A stretch of DNA of 64,000 nt from Corynebacterium variabile (lineage in GTDB: Bacteria > Actinomycetota > Actinomycetes > Mycobacteriales > Mycobacteriaceae), in contig NZ_BJNT01000003.1 of the NCBI RefSeq assembly GCF_006539825.1, positions 107,985 through 171,984 on the forward strand, in the 5' to 3' direction. Positions within the stretch are counted from its first letter, which is position 1. The number at the start of each line of letters is the position of its first letter. Of the stretch, positions 51,051-63,597 are shown in pieces. A program made the position numbers and the translations under genes. Under the pieces are notes generated by a model. It saw only the letters and a program-made list of their open reading frames with translations. It made no database searches and was not told the origin of the DNA.

Positions 51051-51470
51051 TCAGAAGGTCCCTTCAAGACCGAGCAGGCCGGTGATCTCGACGATCGCCC
51101 GGTCGAACTGCTGGTAATACACGCCGATGAGACCGGACTCGACCGCGCCCTTGATGTTGAGGATCGAGTCGTCGACGAGGATGCAGTCGTTGACCGGCAC
51201 ATCCAGTCGCTCGGCGGTGATCCGGAAGATCCGCGGCTCCGGCTTGTCCACCCCGACCTCGCCGGACAGGACGACCGTGTCCACGTAACCGGCCTCCTGC
51301 CAGCTGCGGATCGGGTCGGCGGCGGGGCCGCCCGGATCGTTGGAGAGGATGGCAGTGCCGTATCCGGCGTCCTTGGCGGCGGTGAGGACCTTGCGCCAGC
51401 GTCGGCGGTCCTCCTCCGCCCCGTCGAGGACGCCACAGTAGTCCACAATCAGTGCTCGCATACCCGTCAT
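51051..51470 (-). CDS. HAD-like hydrolase, compact form
   Basis: The protein of about 139 residues has HAD motif I DYCGVLDG (nucleophile Asp present, the second Asp of the DxD pattern replaced by Cys), motif II AILSND, motif III Lys in VGVDKPEPRIF and motif IV ILVDDS. The usual cap domain is almost absent. HAD proteins dephosphorylate small molecules; the substrate here is unknown, and the loss of the second Asp questions phosphatase activity. ATG 51470 (MTGMRALIVDYC) is chosen; ATG 51461 is possible. It is divergent from the DUF6459 gene. Confidence 0.78.
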   Translation of the reverse strand: MTGMRALIVDYCGVLDGAEEDRRRWRKVLTAAKDAGYGTAILSNDPGGPAADPIRSWQEAGYVDTVVLSGEVGVDKPEPRIFRITAERLDVPVNDCILVDDSILNIKGAVESGLIGVYYQQFDRAIVEITGLLGLEGTF

Positions 51471-51519
51471 TGTGCCACGTCCCCTCCCCTTCCCGCCCGA
51501 CACGGTCTAGGATGTGGCC

Positions 51520-52113
51520 ATGGGGACCTCGGGGAAGACATCCACGGAATCGACCGCCGCGCACACGGCGGTGCACTCGGCGGCACACACCGTACCGCTG
51601 CCCGGCCTGGTGTATCTGCGTCGGCCGACCGGTGCAACGGCTATGGAGGACACCCCACCGACCGCCGACGTCGCCGCACCGCACCGGGACCCCCGGCGGA
51701 CCGGAGCTGACGGAGCTGGCGGCGTCCTCACGGGGACGGACAGGACCACTCCGGCGCGGGACGCGGCCACCGCGGAGATTTCCCGGCTGCTCCGCCTGTG
51801 GTTGGAGGCCTTCGACGGTCGGCGTCCGGTGACGGCCCTGCGGCGTGGCCCCTTCTCCCCCGCCGTCCTTGACGACCTGCGGTCCCTGATCAGGGAGTCA
51901 CTGGACACCGTCGGGACAGCAGGTGCCGCCAGGACCGGACCAGCACCGGGATCCACCCCGTCCCGGCTGCTGCGTGTGCACCTTCCCCCGTCACACCACC
52001 GCCGACTGTCCTTCACCGCGAGTGTGGCGGTCAGTGGGCGGGTGCGGGCCCTCGTCGGTCACCTGGGCCGCCACGACACGCGCTGGCGCGTCGAGAGCGT
52101 CACCCTGGTGTGA
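51520..52113 (+). CDS. DUF6459 (Rv3-family) protein
   Basis: The 197-residue protein has a disordered Thr/Ala/His-rich N-terminal half and a C-terminal domain of about 110 residues. The domain has RLLRLWLEAFDGRRPVTALRRG, then RLLRVHLPPSHHRR and SGRVRALVGHLGRHDTRWRVESV, the pattern of the actinobacterial DUF6459 family found beside secA. Its function is unknown. TAGGAT (51508-51513) is six bases before ATG 51520, a leaderless arrangement, and rules out GTG 51514. It is convergent with secA. Confidence 0.72.
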   Translation: MGTSGKTSTESTAAHTAVHSAAHTVPLPGLVYLRRPTGATAMEDTPPTADVAAPHRDPRRTGADGAGGVLTGTDRTTPARDAATAEISRLLRLWLEAFDGRRPVTALRRGPFSPAVLDDLRSLIRESLDTVGTAGAARTGPAPGSTPSRLLRVHLPPSHHRRLSFTASVAVSGRVRALVGHLGRHDTRWRVESVTLV

Positions 52114-52155
52114 CCGGAAGAGCCGGCAGTGCCGGAGGCGGGGCCAGGGCAGGCT

Positions 52156-54714
<2,559 letters not shown>

Positions 54715-54850
54715 GTGCTGCCTGTCCTTCTGTTGCCGGTTGAGCGGGATGAAGCGCTGTAGAGCGTAGTCAAACCGTCAGTATAGCGGTCACGGGCGCT
54801 CCTGTGCCCGTACCGCTGCGTTTCACCCCGTCGCATCCCCCTGGCACACG

Positions 54851-54890
54851 ACAGTCCCGGCCGACGCTCAGAGGCGTCGACCGGGACTGT
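54851..54890 (-). terminator. Hairpin after hpf
   Basis: ACAGTCCCGG/CCGGGACTGT (10 bp) plus an inner CGACGC/GCGTCG stem form a long hairpin 11 bases past the hpf stop on the minus strand. No T-tract follows. Confidence 0.6.
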
Positions 54891-54901
54891 CGGTCAGTCA
54901 G

Positions 54902-55582
54902 CTACTCGCCGGGGGTGGCGACCGGCGCCTTCAGGGCGATCAGACCGTAGTCGTAGCCGTGGCGACGGTAGACCACGGAGGGCTTCCCGGTCTCCTCGTT
55001 GACGAAGAGGAAGAAGTCGTGACCGACGAGCTCCATCTCGCTGAGCGCCTCGTCGACGCTGATCGGGGTGGCGGGGTGCTCCTTCTTACGGACGATCTGG
55101 CCGGGGAGGAACTGGTCGGCGTAGGGATCGACGTCGAAGGGACCCGGGGTCGCCTCGGGCTTCTCCGCTTCCTGGACGAGCTCCGCGGTGGCTTCGCCGA
55201 CAGACACCGGTGCGCGGTGCCCGGACAGCGAGATCTTGCGACGGGCCTTGACCTTGCGCAGGGAGCGCTCCATCTTCGCGACAGCGGCCTCGAGGGCGGC
55301 GTAGAAGGAATCCTCCTTCGCCTCGGCGCGGGCGATGTGTCCCTTGCCGCTGGCGGTGATCTGGATGCGGTCGGACTCGTCGGCACGACGCGGGTTGCGC
55401 TCGTGCTGGAGCTCGACGTGGAAGTAGGTGAGGGTCGGGTCGAGGCGCTCCACCTTGGCGAGCTTCTGGTTCACCCGTTCGGCGAAGTGCTCGGGGATCT
55501 CGACGTTCCGACCCGTGATCTCAACCTGGGTTTCCGGGGCGACAACGCCCTCAGCTGCGGTGGTCTGCTCGTTGACAGCCAT
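54902..55582 (-). CDS. hpf: Long-form ribosome hibernation promoting factor
   Basis: The protein of about 226 residues has an N-terminal ribosome-binding domain (about 20-125: VEITGRNVEIPEHFAERVNQKL, LTYFHVELQHERNPRR, HIARAEAKEDSFYAALEAAV) and a C-terminal dimerisation domain (about 170-215: GHDFFLFVNEETGKPSVVYRRHGYDYGLI). Long HPF joins two 70S ribosomes into inactive 100S particles. ATG 55582 has GGAGG six bases upstream; an upstream TTG overlaps that site and is rejected. It lies next to secA, as in mycobacteria. Confidence 0.93.
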   Translation of the reverse strand: MAVNEQTTAAEGVVAPETQVEITGRNVEIPEHFAERVNQKLAKVERLDPTLTYFHVELQHERNPRRADESDRIQITASGKGHIARAEAKEDSFYAALEAAVAKMERSLRKVKARRKISLSGHRAPVSVGEATAELVQEAEKPEATPGPFDVDPYADQFLPGQIVRKKEHPATPISVDEALSEMELVGHDFFLFVNEETGKPSVVYRRHGYDYGLIALKAPVATPGE

Positions 55583-55763
55583 GCTCAACCTCCCGAATCC
55601 TGGCCACCCGGAGCCGGAACCTGGTGTTCCGCTTCCCGTGTACCGGTGACCTGTTCTGTGCCACCCACAGTACCTGTGGAACGGACCGCGTGGGGGTCTC
55701 CACTACCCCTTTTCATCACCCCGAAACACCCCGGAGCAGACACCACATGCCCGATCTCCCACA

Positions 55764-56474
55764 TCAGGCACCCGCCGCCACCACCCCCGCTGCTGGAATC
55801 ACACCCCTCGCGGCCAGTGCCGTGGTGAATCCTCCCAGCGTCGCCCCGGTCGTGCACACGTCATCGACCACGCAGGCCACCGCCCCCGGTGACCGCAACA
55901 GGCGCCGCACCCGGCGCAGTTCCGACCGGTCCAGCTCGAGCCCCTGCGACAGGTTCACCGTCCGGGCGGCGCGTGACAGCCCCACCGAATCGGGTGTCCC
56001 CTCGGCCAGCGACGCCACCGCCGCCGCGTCCGCGTATCCATCCAGACTGCGCGCCGCCACCACCGCCGCCCGGGCCACGACACAGCCGCCCCTTTCCCGT
56101 GCCGCGGACGGACGCGTCGGCGCGGCGAGCAGCACCACCGGGGCCAACCTGGGGTCCGGCAGCTCCCCGGTGGTCACCAGTTGGCGCACCACCCCGGCGA
56201 TGACCTCCCCCAGCACGGTCACCGCGTCCGGCCGGTGATGGTCCTTGGCTGCCAGGATGATCGCCCGGTGCACCCCACCGTAGGGTCCGGCACTGTACAC
56301 GCGGGGTGAGAATGAGCCGTCGACCGGCGACGGAGGACGCCGCAGCGCCACGGCACAGTCGCGGCACACCCCAATCCCACGGCCCGCCGGCACCGGTTCC
56401 ACACGTGCACAGCCTGGACAGTCCCGCCGCCAGACCAGGTCGGCGGCGTCCGCGATGCCGGTGACGATCCCCAT
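55764..56474 (-). CDS. ComF-family phosphoribosyltransferase-like protein
   Basis: The 236-residue protein has an N-terminal zinc ribbon with two CxxC pairs (CPGCARVE and CRDCAVAL) and a C-terminal phosphoribosyltransferase fold with the PRPP-binding loop CVVDDVCTTGATLGG. LLAAPTRPSAARERGG is the equivalent of the P-R-G motif of ComF. ComF aids uptake and processing of transforming DNA in competent bacteria; its role in actinobacteria is not established. ATG 56474 has AAGGGGGG nine bases upstream. It lies 35 bases after lpqB on the same strand. Confidence 0.85.
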   Translation of the reverse strand: MGIVTGIADAADLVWRRDCPGCARVEPVPAGRGIGVCRDCAVALRRPPSPVDGSFSPRVYSAGPYGGVHRAIILAAKDHHRPDAVTVLGEVIAGVVRQLVTTGELPDPRLAPVVLLAAPTRPSAARERGGCVVARAAVVAARSLDGYADAAAVASLAEGTPDSVGLSRAARTVNLSQGLELDRSELRRVRRLLRSPGAVACVVDDVCTTGATLGGFTTALAARGVIPAAGVVAAGA

Positions 56475-56509
56475 CTCCTGACCCCCCTTGTGGCCCCGTC
56501 AGTGCCCCG

Positions 56510-58288
56510 TCAGCGGACCGTCACCGGCACGGCACGCGCACCCTGCAGCGCCGGCACCTCACGCCAGAAGTCACTGGTGGTGTCGGTGCTGCCGACCTCA
56601 CCGGCACCGTAGCCGATCTGCAGCAGGGCGCGGCCGTCGAGGATGTACTCCGTGGTTCCCGTGGATGCCACGGCGACGACCGGCGCGGTGACGTTCCGCG
56701 AGGTCAACTGGGTCTGCATGGAACCGTCGACCGCGACCATCCACACCGGGGTGTCATTGGCGCGGGTGCCGACGAGCAGTTCCCCGTCCGGACGCCAGCC
56801 CACAGACACCGCGGTATCGCCGAGGTTCGTGGCCACCGGGACCGGGGTCCCCAGCCGCGCCCCGGCGGAATCCTGGGACTCATCGGAGCCGGAGGAATTC
56901 TCCAGGACGCTGACGAACAGTCGGCCGTTGATGATCATCGCCGCCCGTGTCCCGTCACGGGACACCGTGAACTCACTGATCGTGGGGTTGTCGAGTCCGA
57001 GACTGTTCAGCATCGCGAAGTCCACCGTGGCCTCCGACATCCGGCCAGACGCCGTCATGGACCACCGTCGCACCTGCTCGCCGTCGGTGACCGCGTACAG
57101 CCACTGACCGTCGGCGGTCCAGGAGGGACGCGAGATCTGGTCCGAGGTGTTCACGGTCACCGGGCTCCCCTCCGGGGCGCCGACCAGGAGGCTACGTGGC
57201 TCGTCCCCGTGGCCGGAGACCGCGGCGACGGTGCCGTCGGAAGAGTACGCCGCAGACTCCAGCTCCCCGGACGCGGTCCAGCCGCCGACGGAGGAGGCGC
57301 CGTCGTCCGAGACATCGACGAGAGCACCGTCGCGCAGAGCCCGCAACGGCTCGTCCGGCACCGCATGGGGGTCGAGATCACGGGCATCGTCGATGCTCCA
57401 CGTGTCCCCCGGCTCCGACTGTCCGCTCCCCACGGGGACTCCGTCGGCGAGGATCCGGTAGGGCCCACGGACATCGGAGTCCGCGAGTGTCCAGATGATC
57501 TGCGCGGCCAGCGTCCGGACACCCTCGGCGTCCATCGCCGACAGGCCCTGCAGGTCCACGGTGAATCCGCCGGACTCCCCGTCCCGCGCCTTCACGACGA
57601 CGTCGGAGGACAGGGACGAGACGACACCGTCCGCGAGACTGTCCCGCGGACCGGCGGCGAGCAGGGAGATCAGCGACGAGCCGACGTTCTCCTGCCGCGA
57701 ATAGGTCCAGCGGCGGTCCGGGACAAGGAACCGGCGCGTCGGATCGAGGAAGTAGATGTCCCTGGCCTGGTAGGCGGAGGTGAAGTCATTGCGGTCCATG
57801 ATCACACCCGACGGCAGCCGGTCGATCCGCCAGTCACCGTCGACGAGCACCATGTCGATGGTGTCCTCGTAGGAGCGGTAGCCGGCCTGGAACGCTCCCC
57901 CGGTGCCCAGCGAGCCGGTCACCGTGCCGCGGACCGTGTAACTCAGACCGTTTCCCGACGCCGCACCGTCGGCGTTGAGGTCAATGCGGGACAGGATGAG
58001 AGTGCCCGTGGCGTCCTGCCAACTGTCGGCGGCGTCGGAGGTGAGGAACTCACGGGCGGCCTGGTGGTTGTTCAGCGGGTGGGCGGAGGCCGAGAAGAAC
58101 GACCGCAGCAGGAGGTCGGGCGCCTGTCCCGGCTGCGGGACCGGCACATTGTCCAGGCTGGGGGACGCCGCGTAGGAGCTGATGACCTCCGGGGACGAGC
58201 TGCCCGGGATCGTGGCACAGCCGACGACAGAGCCCAGCGCGGCCACCGTGAGCAGGGCACCGGCGGTCCGGATCTGACGGTCACTCAT
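56510..58288 (-). CDS. lpqB: Lipoprotein LpqB (MtrAB-associated)
   Basis: The 592-residue lipoprotein has signal peptide RTAGALLTVAALGSVVGC, with the lipidated Cys near residue 24. A GerMN-like domain (PLNNHQAAREFLTSDAADSW and FLDPTRRFLVPDRRW) and a C-terminal beta-propeller-like region follow. LpqB interacts with the MtrB sensor in mycobacteria and modulates MtrA phosphorylation. ATG 58288 overlaps the mtrB stop by eight bases and has GGAGG seven bases upstream; the open frame further upstream lies in the mtrB repeat and is discarded. Confidence 0.9.
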   Translation of the reverse strand: MSDRQIRTAGALLTVAALGSVVGCATIPGSSSPEVISSYAASPSLDNVPVPQPGQAPDLLLRSFFSASAHPLNNHQAAREFLTSDAADSWQDATGTLILSRIDLNADGAASGNGLSYTVRGTVTGSLGTGGAFQAGYRSYEDTIDMVLVDGDWRIDRLPSGVIMDRNDFTSAYQARDIYFLDPTRRFLVPDRRWTYSRQENVGSSLISLLAAGPRDSLADGVVSSLSSDVVVKARDGESGGFTVDLQGLSAMDAEGVRTLAAQIIWTLADSDVRGPYRILADGVPVGSGQSEPGDTWSIDDARDLDPHAVPDEPLRALRDGALVDVSDDGASSVGGWTASGELESAAYSSDGTVAAVSGHGDEPRSLLVGAPEGSPVTVNTSDQISRPSWTADGQWLYAVTDGEQVRRWSMTASGRMSEATVDFAMLNSLGLDNPTISEFTVSRDGTRAAMIINGRLFVSVLENSSGSDESQDSAGARLGTPVPVATNLGDTAVSVGWRPDGELLVGTRANDTPVWMVAVDGSMQTQLTSRNVTAPVVAVASTGTTEYILDGRALLQIGYGAGEVGSTDTTSDFWREVPALQGARAVPVTVR

Positions 58289-60545
58289 GGCGGTCCTCCC
58301 TGTCCTCACGGTCCTCGCCGTTGTCGCCGTTGTCGCCGTTGTCGCCGTTGTCGGCGTTGTCGGCGTTGTCGGCGTTGTCGGCGTTGTCGTCATGCTCGTC
58401 GTACTCGTCATACTCGTCCATGTCCGCCGCCTCTTCGAGGGCCTTGCGGACCTCCTCCTCGGTGAAGCCCTCGAATCCGCCGTAGGCGTCCACCACGTTC
58501 ATGGTGTCCATCGCCTCGAAGGCTTCCGCTGCTTCTGCGGCATCCACGTGTGCGGACACGTCGACAGCGTCGGCGTCGGCGGGTGCCGGGTACTCCGGCA
58601 GCTCCGGCACCACCGGGGCGTCCTCCACGGCGGGCACCGCCGACTCGGGATGGACCTCCAGCGGCAGCGGCGAGGAACGGACCTCCTCACCGGGCTCCAA
58701 CGGCAGCGTCAGCCGGAAGCAGGCACCCACCCCGGGCTCACCGGTGGCTTCCAGTCGACCACCGTGGAGCAGGGCGTCCTCCTTGGCGATGGCCAGGCCA
58801 AGTCCGGTACCGCCGGTGCGGCGCTCACGGGAGGGGTCGGTGCGCCAGAAACGGTTGAACACCAGATCCGCCTCACCCGGGGTCAGCCCCACCCCGTGGT
58901 CCACCACCGTGACCGCCAGCGAACCGTCCCCCGTGCGCATCGTGACGTCGACCGGGCGTCCCTCACTGTGGTCGATCGCATTGGCCAGCAGGTTGCGCAG
59001 CACGCGCTCGACGCGCCGGGAATCGACCTGGACGCTCACCGGTTCGTCCGGCAGATCCAGGATGATCGGGCAGCCGACCTCCTCAGCGATCGCGCGGACC
59101 TGTTCGAGCGTCGACTTCACCACGCCGCGCACGTCGATCATCTCCAGCGACAGGTTGGCCACACCGGCGTCGTGCCGCGAGATCTCCAGCAGGTCGCCGA
59201 GCAGCATCTCGAAACGGTCGAGCTCGGAGAGCATCAGCTCCGAGGCGCGGCGCGTCATCGGGTCGAGGTCCTCGGCATTGTCGTGGATGAGGTCGGCGGC
59301 CATGCGGACGGTGGTCAGTGGCGTGCGCAGCTCGTGGGAGACATCCGAGGTGAACTGCTGCTGCAGCGAGCCGAAATCCTCCAGCTGACGGATCTGGTGG
59401 GACAGGTTCTCCGCGAGATCGTTGAAACTCATCGCCAGACGGGCGACCTCGTCCTGACCGTCGACGGCCATCCGCTCGCGCAGATGCCCGGCGGCGAAAC
59501 GTTCCGCGATACGGGACGCCGTGCGCACCGGCACCGTGAGCTGCTGGGAGAACACCCAGGCGATGACGACCAGGAGCACCAGCAACGTCACGGCACCGGC
59601 GAGGAGCAGACCGCGCATCAGGCCGAGAGTCGATTCCTCATTGTCCAGCGGAAGCACCAGATAGAGCTCGAGACCCTGGATGTCCGACGCCACCGGCGTG
59701 CCGATGATCAGGGCCTTGTATTTCCCGGAGGCACGGTCCACCGTCGCGTACTGGTCGGCGACCCTGCCCTGGCGGACGAAGGTACGGAGGCTCTCCGGGA
59801 TCTGCTGCTGTTCCGGACTCGAGACGTCCCGGCCGTTGATGTCCGGGGCGATGACCACCGGTTCGAAGACCGTACTGGATCCGCCGGAGGACTCGGCGGC
59901 GCCGCTGCTACGTTCGGTCAACGACGCACGGGCGGCGTTGATCCGCAGCTGCAGGGAATTCGAGTTGTCCGAGGATCTGAGCTGTTCCTCGACGGTGACG
60001 CGGGCCCGGTCGACCGCGGAGGTCGCGACATCGTGCTTCTCGTCGAGCAGCTGCTGACTGACGAAGCTGGTGAGCACGAAACCGAGCGCCATGATCACGA
60101 CGAGGGAGGACAGGAAGACACTGCCGATGACGCGGGTCTGGATCGAGGTCCGCCAGCGCTGGGAGAGTACGACCCGGGCACGGCGCAGGAACGTCCGGGG
60201 CCGGCTCATAAACAACCTCAGGGCGTCGCGGAAGCCGACGTCCTTGAGTTCACCCCGGGGTGCCCTCCGGGGGTCCTCGGCCTGGTGACCGCTACCCTGG
60301 CCGTTCCCGGGCCGGTGACCGCGGCCCCGGGAGAACGGTAGGATCGACCGGCCGAGAGCGCCTCGCACGTGGTGCGTGGCGGACGGCGGGTCGACGACAG
60401 GATCCGCGGACGCAGCGGCGTCCGTGGAACCGGTGGGGGCGGCGGTGGATCCGGGGGTACCGGACAGGGCGGCGTCATCCCCCTGCTCAGGGTCGGACGC
60501 CGCGGATGCGGATGTCTCGCTGCTCACGGGGGAGACGCCCTTCAC
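58281..60545 (-). CDS. mtrB: Sensor histidine kinase MtrB
   Basis: This membrane sensor kinase pairs with MtrA and controls cell-wall and osmotic-stress genes. About 754 residues from GTG 60545: a long Ala/Ser/Pro-rich cytoplasmic N-terminus (about 110 residues) and TM1 (VFLSSLVVIMALGFVLTSF). An extracytoplasmic sensor domain of about 170 residues, TM2 (GLLLAGAVTLLVLLVVIAWVF) and HAMP follow. The dimerisation domain has phospho-accepting His404 in SDVSHELRTPL, and the ATPase domain has NAIDHS, DHGVGL and GTGLGLAI. The C-terminal tail of about 140 residues is acidic and ends in Asp-Asn-Ala/Gly repeats. GTG 60545 overlaps the mtrA stop (GTGA); GTG 60527 is an alternative. At about 500 residues, usual corynebacterial MtrB is much shorter. 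Confidence 0.9.
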   Translation of the reverse strand: MKGVSPVSSETSASAASDPEQGDDAALSGTPGSTAAPTGSTDAAASADPVVDPPSATHHVRGALGRSILPFSRGRGHRPGNGQGSGHQAEDPRRAPRGELKDVGFRDALRLFMSRPRTFLRRARVVLSQRWRTSIQTRVIGSVFLSSLVVIMALGFVLTSFVSQQLLDEKHDVATSAVDRARVTVEEQLRSSDNSNSLQLRINAARASLTERSSGAAESSGGSSTVFEPVVIAPDINGRDVSSPEQQQIPESLRTFVRQGRVADQYATVDRASGKYKALIIGTPVASDIQGLELYLVLPLDNEESTLGLMRGLLLAGAVTLLVLLVVIAWVFSQQLTVPVRTASRIAERFAAGHLRERMAVDGQDEVARLAMSFNDLAENLSHQIRQLEDFGSLQQQFTSDVSHELRTPLTTVRMAADLIHDNAEDLDPMTRRASELMLSELDRFEMLLGDLLEISRHDAGVANLSLEMIDVRGVVKSTLEQVRAIAEEVGCPIILDLPDEPVSVQVDSRRVERVLRNLLANAIDHSEGRPVDVTMRTGDGSLAVTVVDHGVGLTPGEADLVFNRFWRTDPSRERRTGGTGLGLAIAKEDALLHGGRLEATGEPGVGACFRLTLPLEPGEEVRSSPLPLEVHPESAVPAVEDAPVVPELPEYPAPADADAVDVSAHVDAAEAAEAFEAMDTMNVVDAYGGFEGFTEEEVRKALEEAADMDEYDEYDEHDDNADNADNADNADNGDNGDNGDNGEDREDREDRHE
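58317..58388 (-). repeat. Eight tandem 9-bp units in the mtrB tail
   Basis: On the plus strand, four GCCGTTGTC units are followed by four GGCGTTGTC units, unbroken over 72 bases. They encode Asp-Asn-Ala (four) and Asp-Asn-Gly (four) repeats near the MtrB C-terminus. Copy number can vary in frame. Confidence 0.95.
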
Positions 60546-61216
60546 TCGCCCGTCTTGTAGCCCACGCCGCGCACGGTCTGGATGATCACCGGGTTGTCCG
60601 GATCCTTCTCCACCTTGGAACGCAGGCGCTGGATGTGCACGTTGACCAGCCGGGTGTCGGAGTTCTTGCGGTATCCCCATACACGCTCCAGCAGTTCCTC
60701 GCGGGAGAAGACCTGGCGGGGACGGGAGGCGAGGGTGGCCAGCAGTTCGAACTCGATGGGGGTGAGCTGGATGACGGCACCGTCACGGGTGACCTGGTGA
60801 CCACCGAAGTCGATGGTGACATCGCCGACAGTGGCGGTGTCCGGGGTCTCCTCCGGGATACGGCGGAGCCGGGCGCGGACGCGTGCGACCAGCTCCTTGG
60901 GCTTGAAAGGCTTCGGCACGTAGTCGTCCGCACCTGACTCCAGACCGAGGACGACGTCGACGGTGTCGGTCTTCGCGGTGAGCATGACGATCGGGACCGC
61001 GGAGAAATCGCGGACGGCCCGGCACACGTCGACGCCGTTCATCCCCGGGAGCATCAGGTCCAGGAGGATGAGGTCCGGGTGCTGGGTCCTGGCGGCCTCG
61101 ACGGCCTCGGCACCGTCGCCGACGGTGACCGTACTGAACCCCTCTCCCTGCAGGACCATGGTCAGCATCTCGGAGATAGCGGGGTCGTCGTCGACGACGA
61201 GAATCTTGGCAGCCAT
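60542..61216 (-). CDS. mtrA: Response regulator MtrA (OmpR/PhoB family)
   Basis: The 224-residue protein has a receiver domain with acidic pocket Asp9-Asp11, phospho-acceptor Asp53 (LILLDLMLPG), Thr/Lys switch residues (MLTAKTDTVD) and a C-terminal winged helix (FELLATLASRPRQVFSREELLERVWGY and RLVNVHIQRLRSKVE). MtrA activates resuscitation-factor and cell-wall hydrolase genes and represses osmoprotectant uptake in corynebacteria. ATG 61216 gives the family start MAAKILVVDDDP; the longer frame upstream is discarded. It overlaps mtrB by four bases and lies 46 bases after tmk. Confidence 0.95.
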   Translation of the reverse strand: MAAKILVVDDDPAISEMLTMVLQGEGFSTVTVGDGAEAVEAARTQHPDLILLDLMLPGMNGVDVCRAVRDFSAVPIVMLTAKTDTVDVVLGLESGADDYVPKPFKPKELVARVRARLRRIPEETPDTATVGDVTIDFGGHQVTRDGAVIQLTPIEFELLATLASRPRQVFSREELLERVWGYRKNSDTRLVNVHIQRLRSKVEKDPDNPVIIQTVRGVGYKTGE

Positions 61217-61262
61217 GGTGAACAGTCTGTCACATTGGAGGTGACTCGGGGATCGCCAGGCC

Positions 61263-61973
61263 TCAGTCCTCGTCGGGGACCTCGGCCTCTGCAGCCTCGG
61301 CAGCGACGGTGTCCGCCACGGCATCGGCGAGCTCGACGAGCTGCGCATCGAGGGCCGACCTGTCACCGCTGTTGTCCAGCACGAGCCAGGGAGAGTTCCA
61401 CCGCGCGTCGGCCAGGGCACGGTAGGCCGCCAGCGTCCGGGCCTGGAGCCCGCCGTCTGCCTCATAGGCGTCCACTCCGCGCCCGGCGTCCTCCTCAGCA
61501 CGGGCCGCGACCCGACCGGCCGTCACCGAATCCGGGACGTTGACGAGGACCTGCAGGTCGGGCACCGGAATGCCGAGCTGCGTGAACTCCAGGTCATCGA
61601 CCCAGGCCACGACCTCGGAGGATTCACCGCCTGCTGAGGCGTCCTGCGACAGCCGTGCCGCGGAATACGCCGCGTTCGAGGCGACCCAGCGGTCCAGCAG
61701 GACCACGTAGCCGTCCTCGTCGAAGCCGGTCAGTTCCGTGGCGACCTCCGCCCGGTCCAGGGCGAACAGGGTCGCCATGCCGTAGGCGGAATCAACCAGG
61801 TCGCCCATGCCACCGTGCAGCGCCGCGGAGGCGAGTTGCGCGTGGACCGAGGTCTCGTAGCGGGGGAAGGCCAGCCGGGCGACCGGGATCTCCCGGGCGA
61901 TGAGCTCGGCTTCCAGGGCGGTGACGACGGTGTTCTTGCCGGCACCGTCGATGCCTTCGAACGCGATGATCAC
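61263..61973 (-). CDS. tmk: Thymidylate kinase
   Basis: The 236-residue enzyme phosphorylates dTMP to dTDP. The P-loop is residues 7-15 (GIDGAGKNT), followed by LAFPRYETSVHAQL (the dTMP-binding FPR motif) and LLDRWVASNAAYSAARL (DR[YW] motif). The LID region is short, and the C-terminal tail is Ala/Glu-rich. The start is GTG 61973. It lies between sahH (12 bases) and mtrA, in the order also found in mycobacteria. Confidence 0.92.
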   Translation of the reverse strand: MIIAFEGIDGAGKNTVVTALEAELIAREIPVARLAFPRYETSVHAQLASAALHGGMGDLVDSAYGMATLFALDRAEVATELTGFDEDGYVVLLDRWVASNAAYSAARLSQDASAGGESSEVVAWVDDLEFTQLGIPVPDLQVLVNVPDSVTAGRVAARAEEDAGRGVDAYEADGGLQARTLAAYRALADARWNSPWLVLDNSGDRSALDAQLVELADAVADTVAAEAAEAEVPDED

Positions 61974-61985
61974 GTCGGCGAACCC

Positions 61986-63500
<1,515 letters not shown>

Positions 63501-63597
63501 GGGTGGGGTGCTCCTTCATAGGGCGGGGTTAATCAGACAACTCCATCCACCCTAGCGCGGCCCTACCGCGGCGCAGCCAGCCGAGGCCGGATCACGG

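Noticed and set aside
58317..58388. CRISPR-like array
   Set aside because: The units are 9 bp and contiguous, without spacers. They are coding repeats in mtrB. No other array was seen in the window.
63501..63597. SAH riboswitch upstream of sahH
   Set aside because: The gap is short and I could not recognise the conserved SAH-aptamer core in it.
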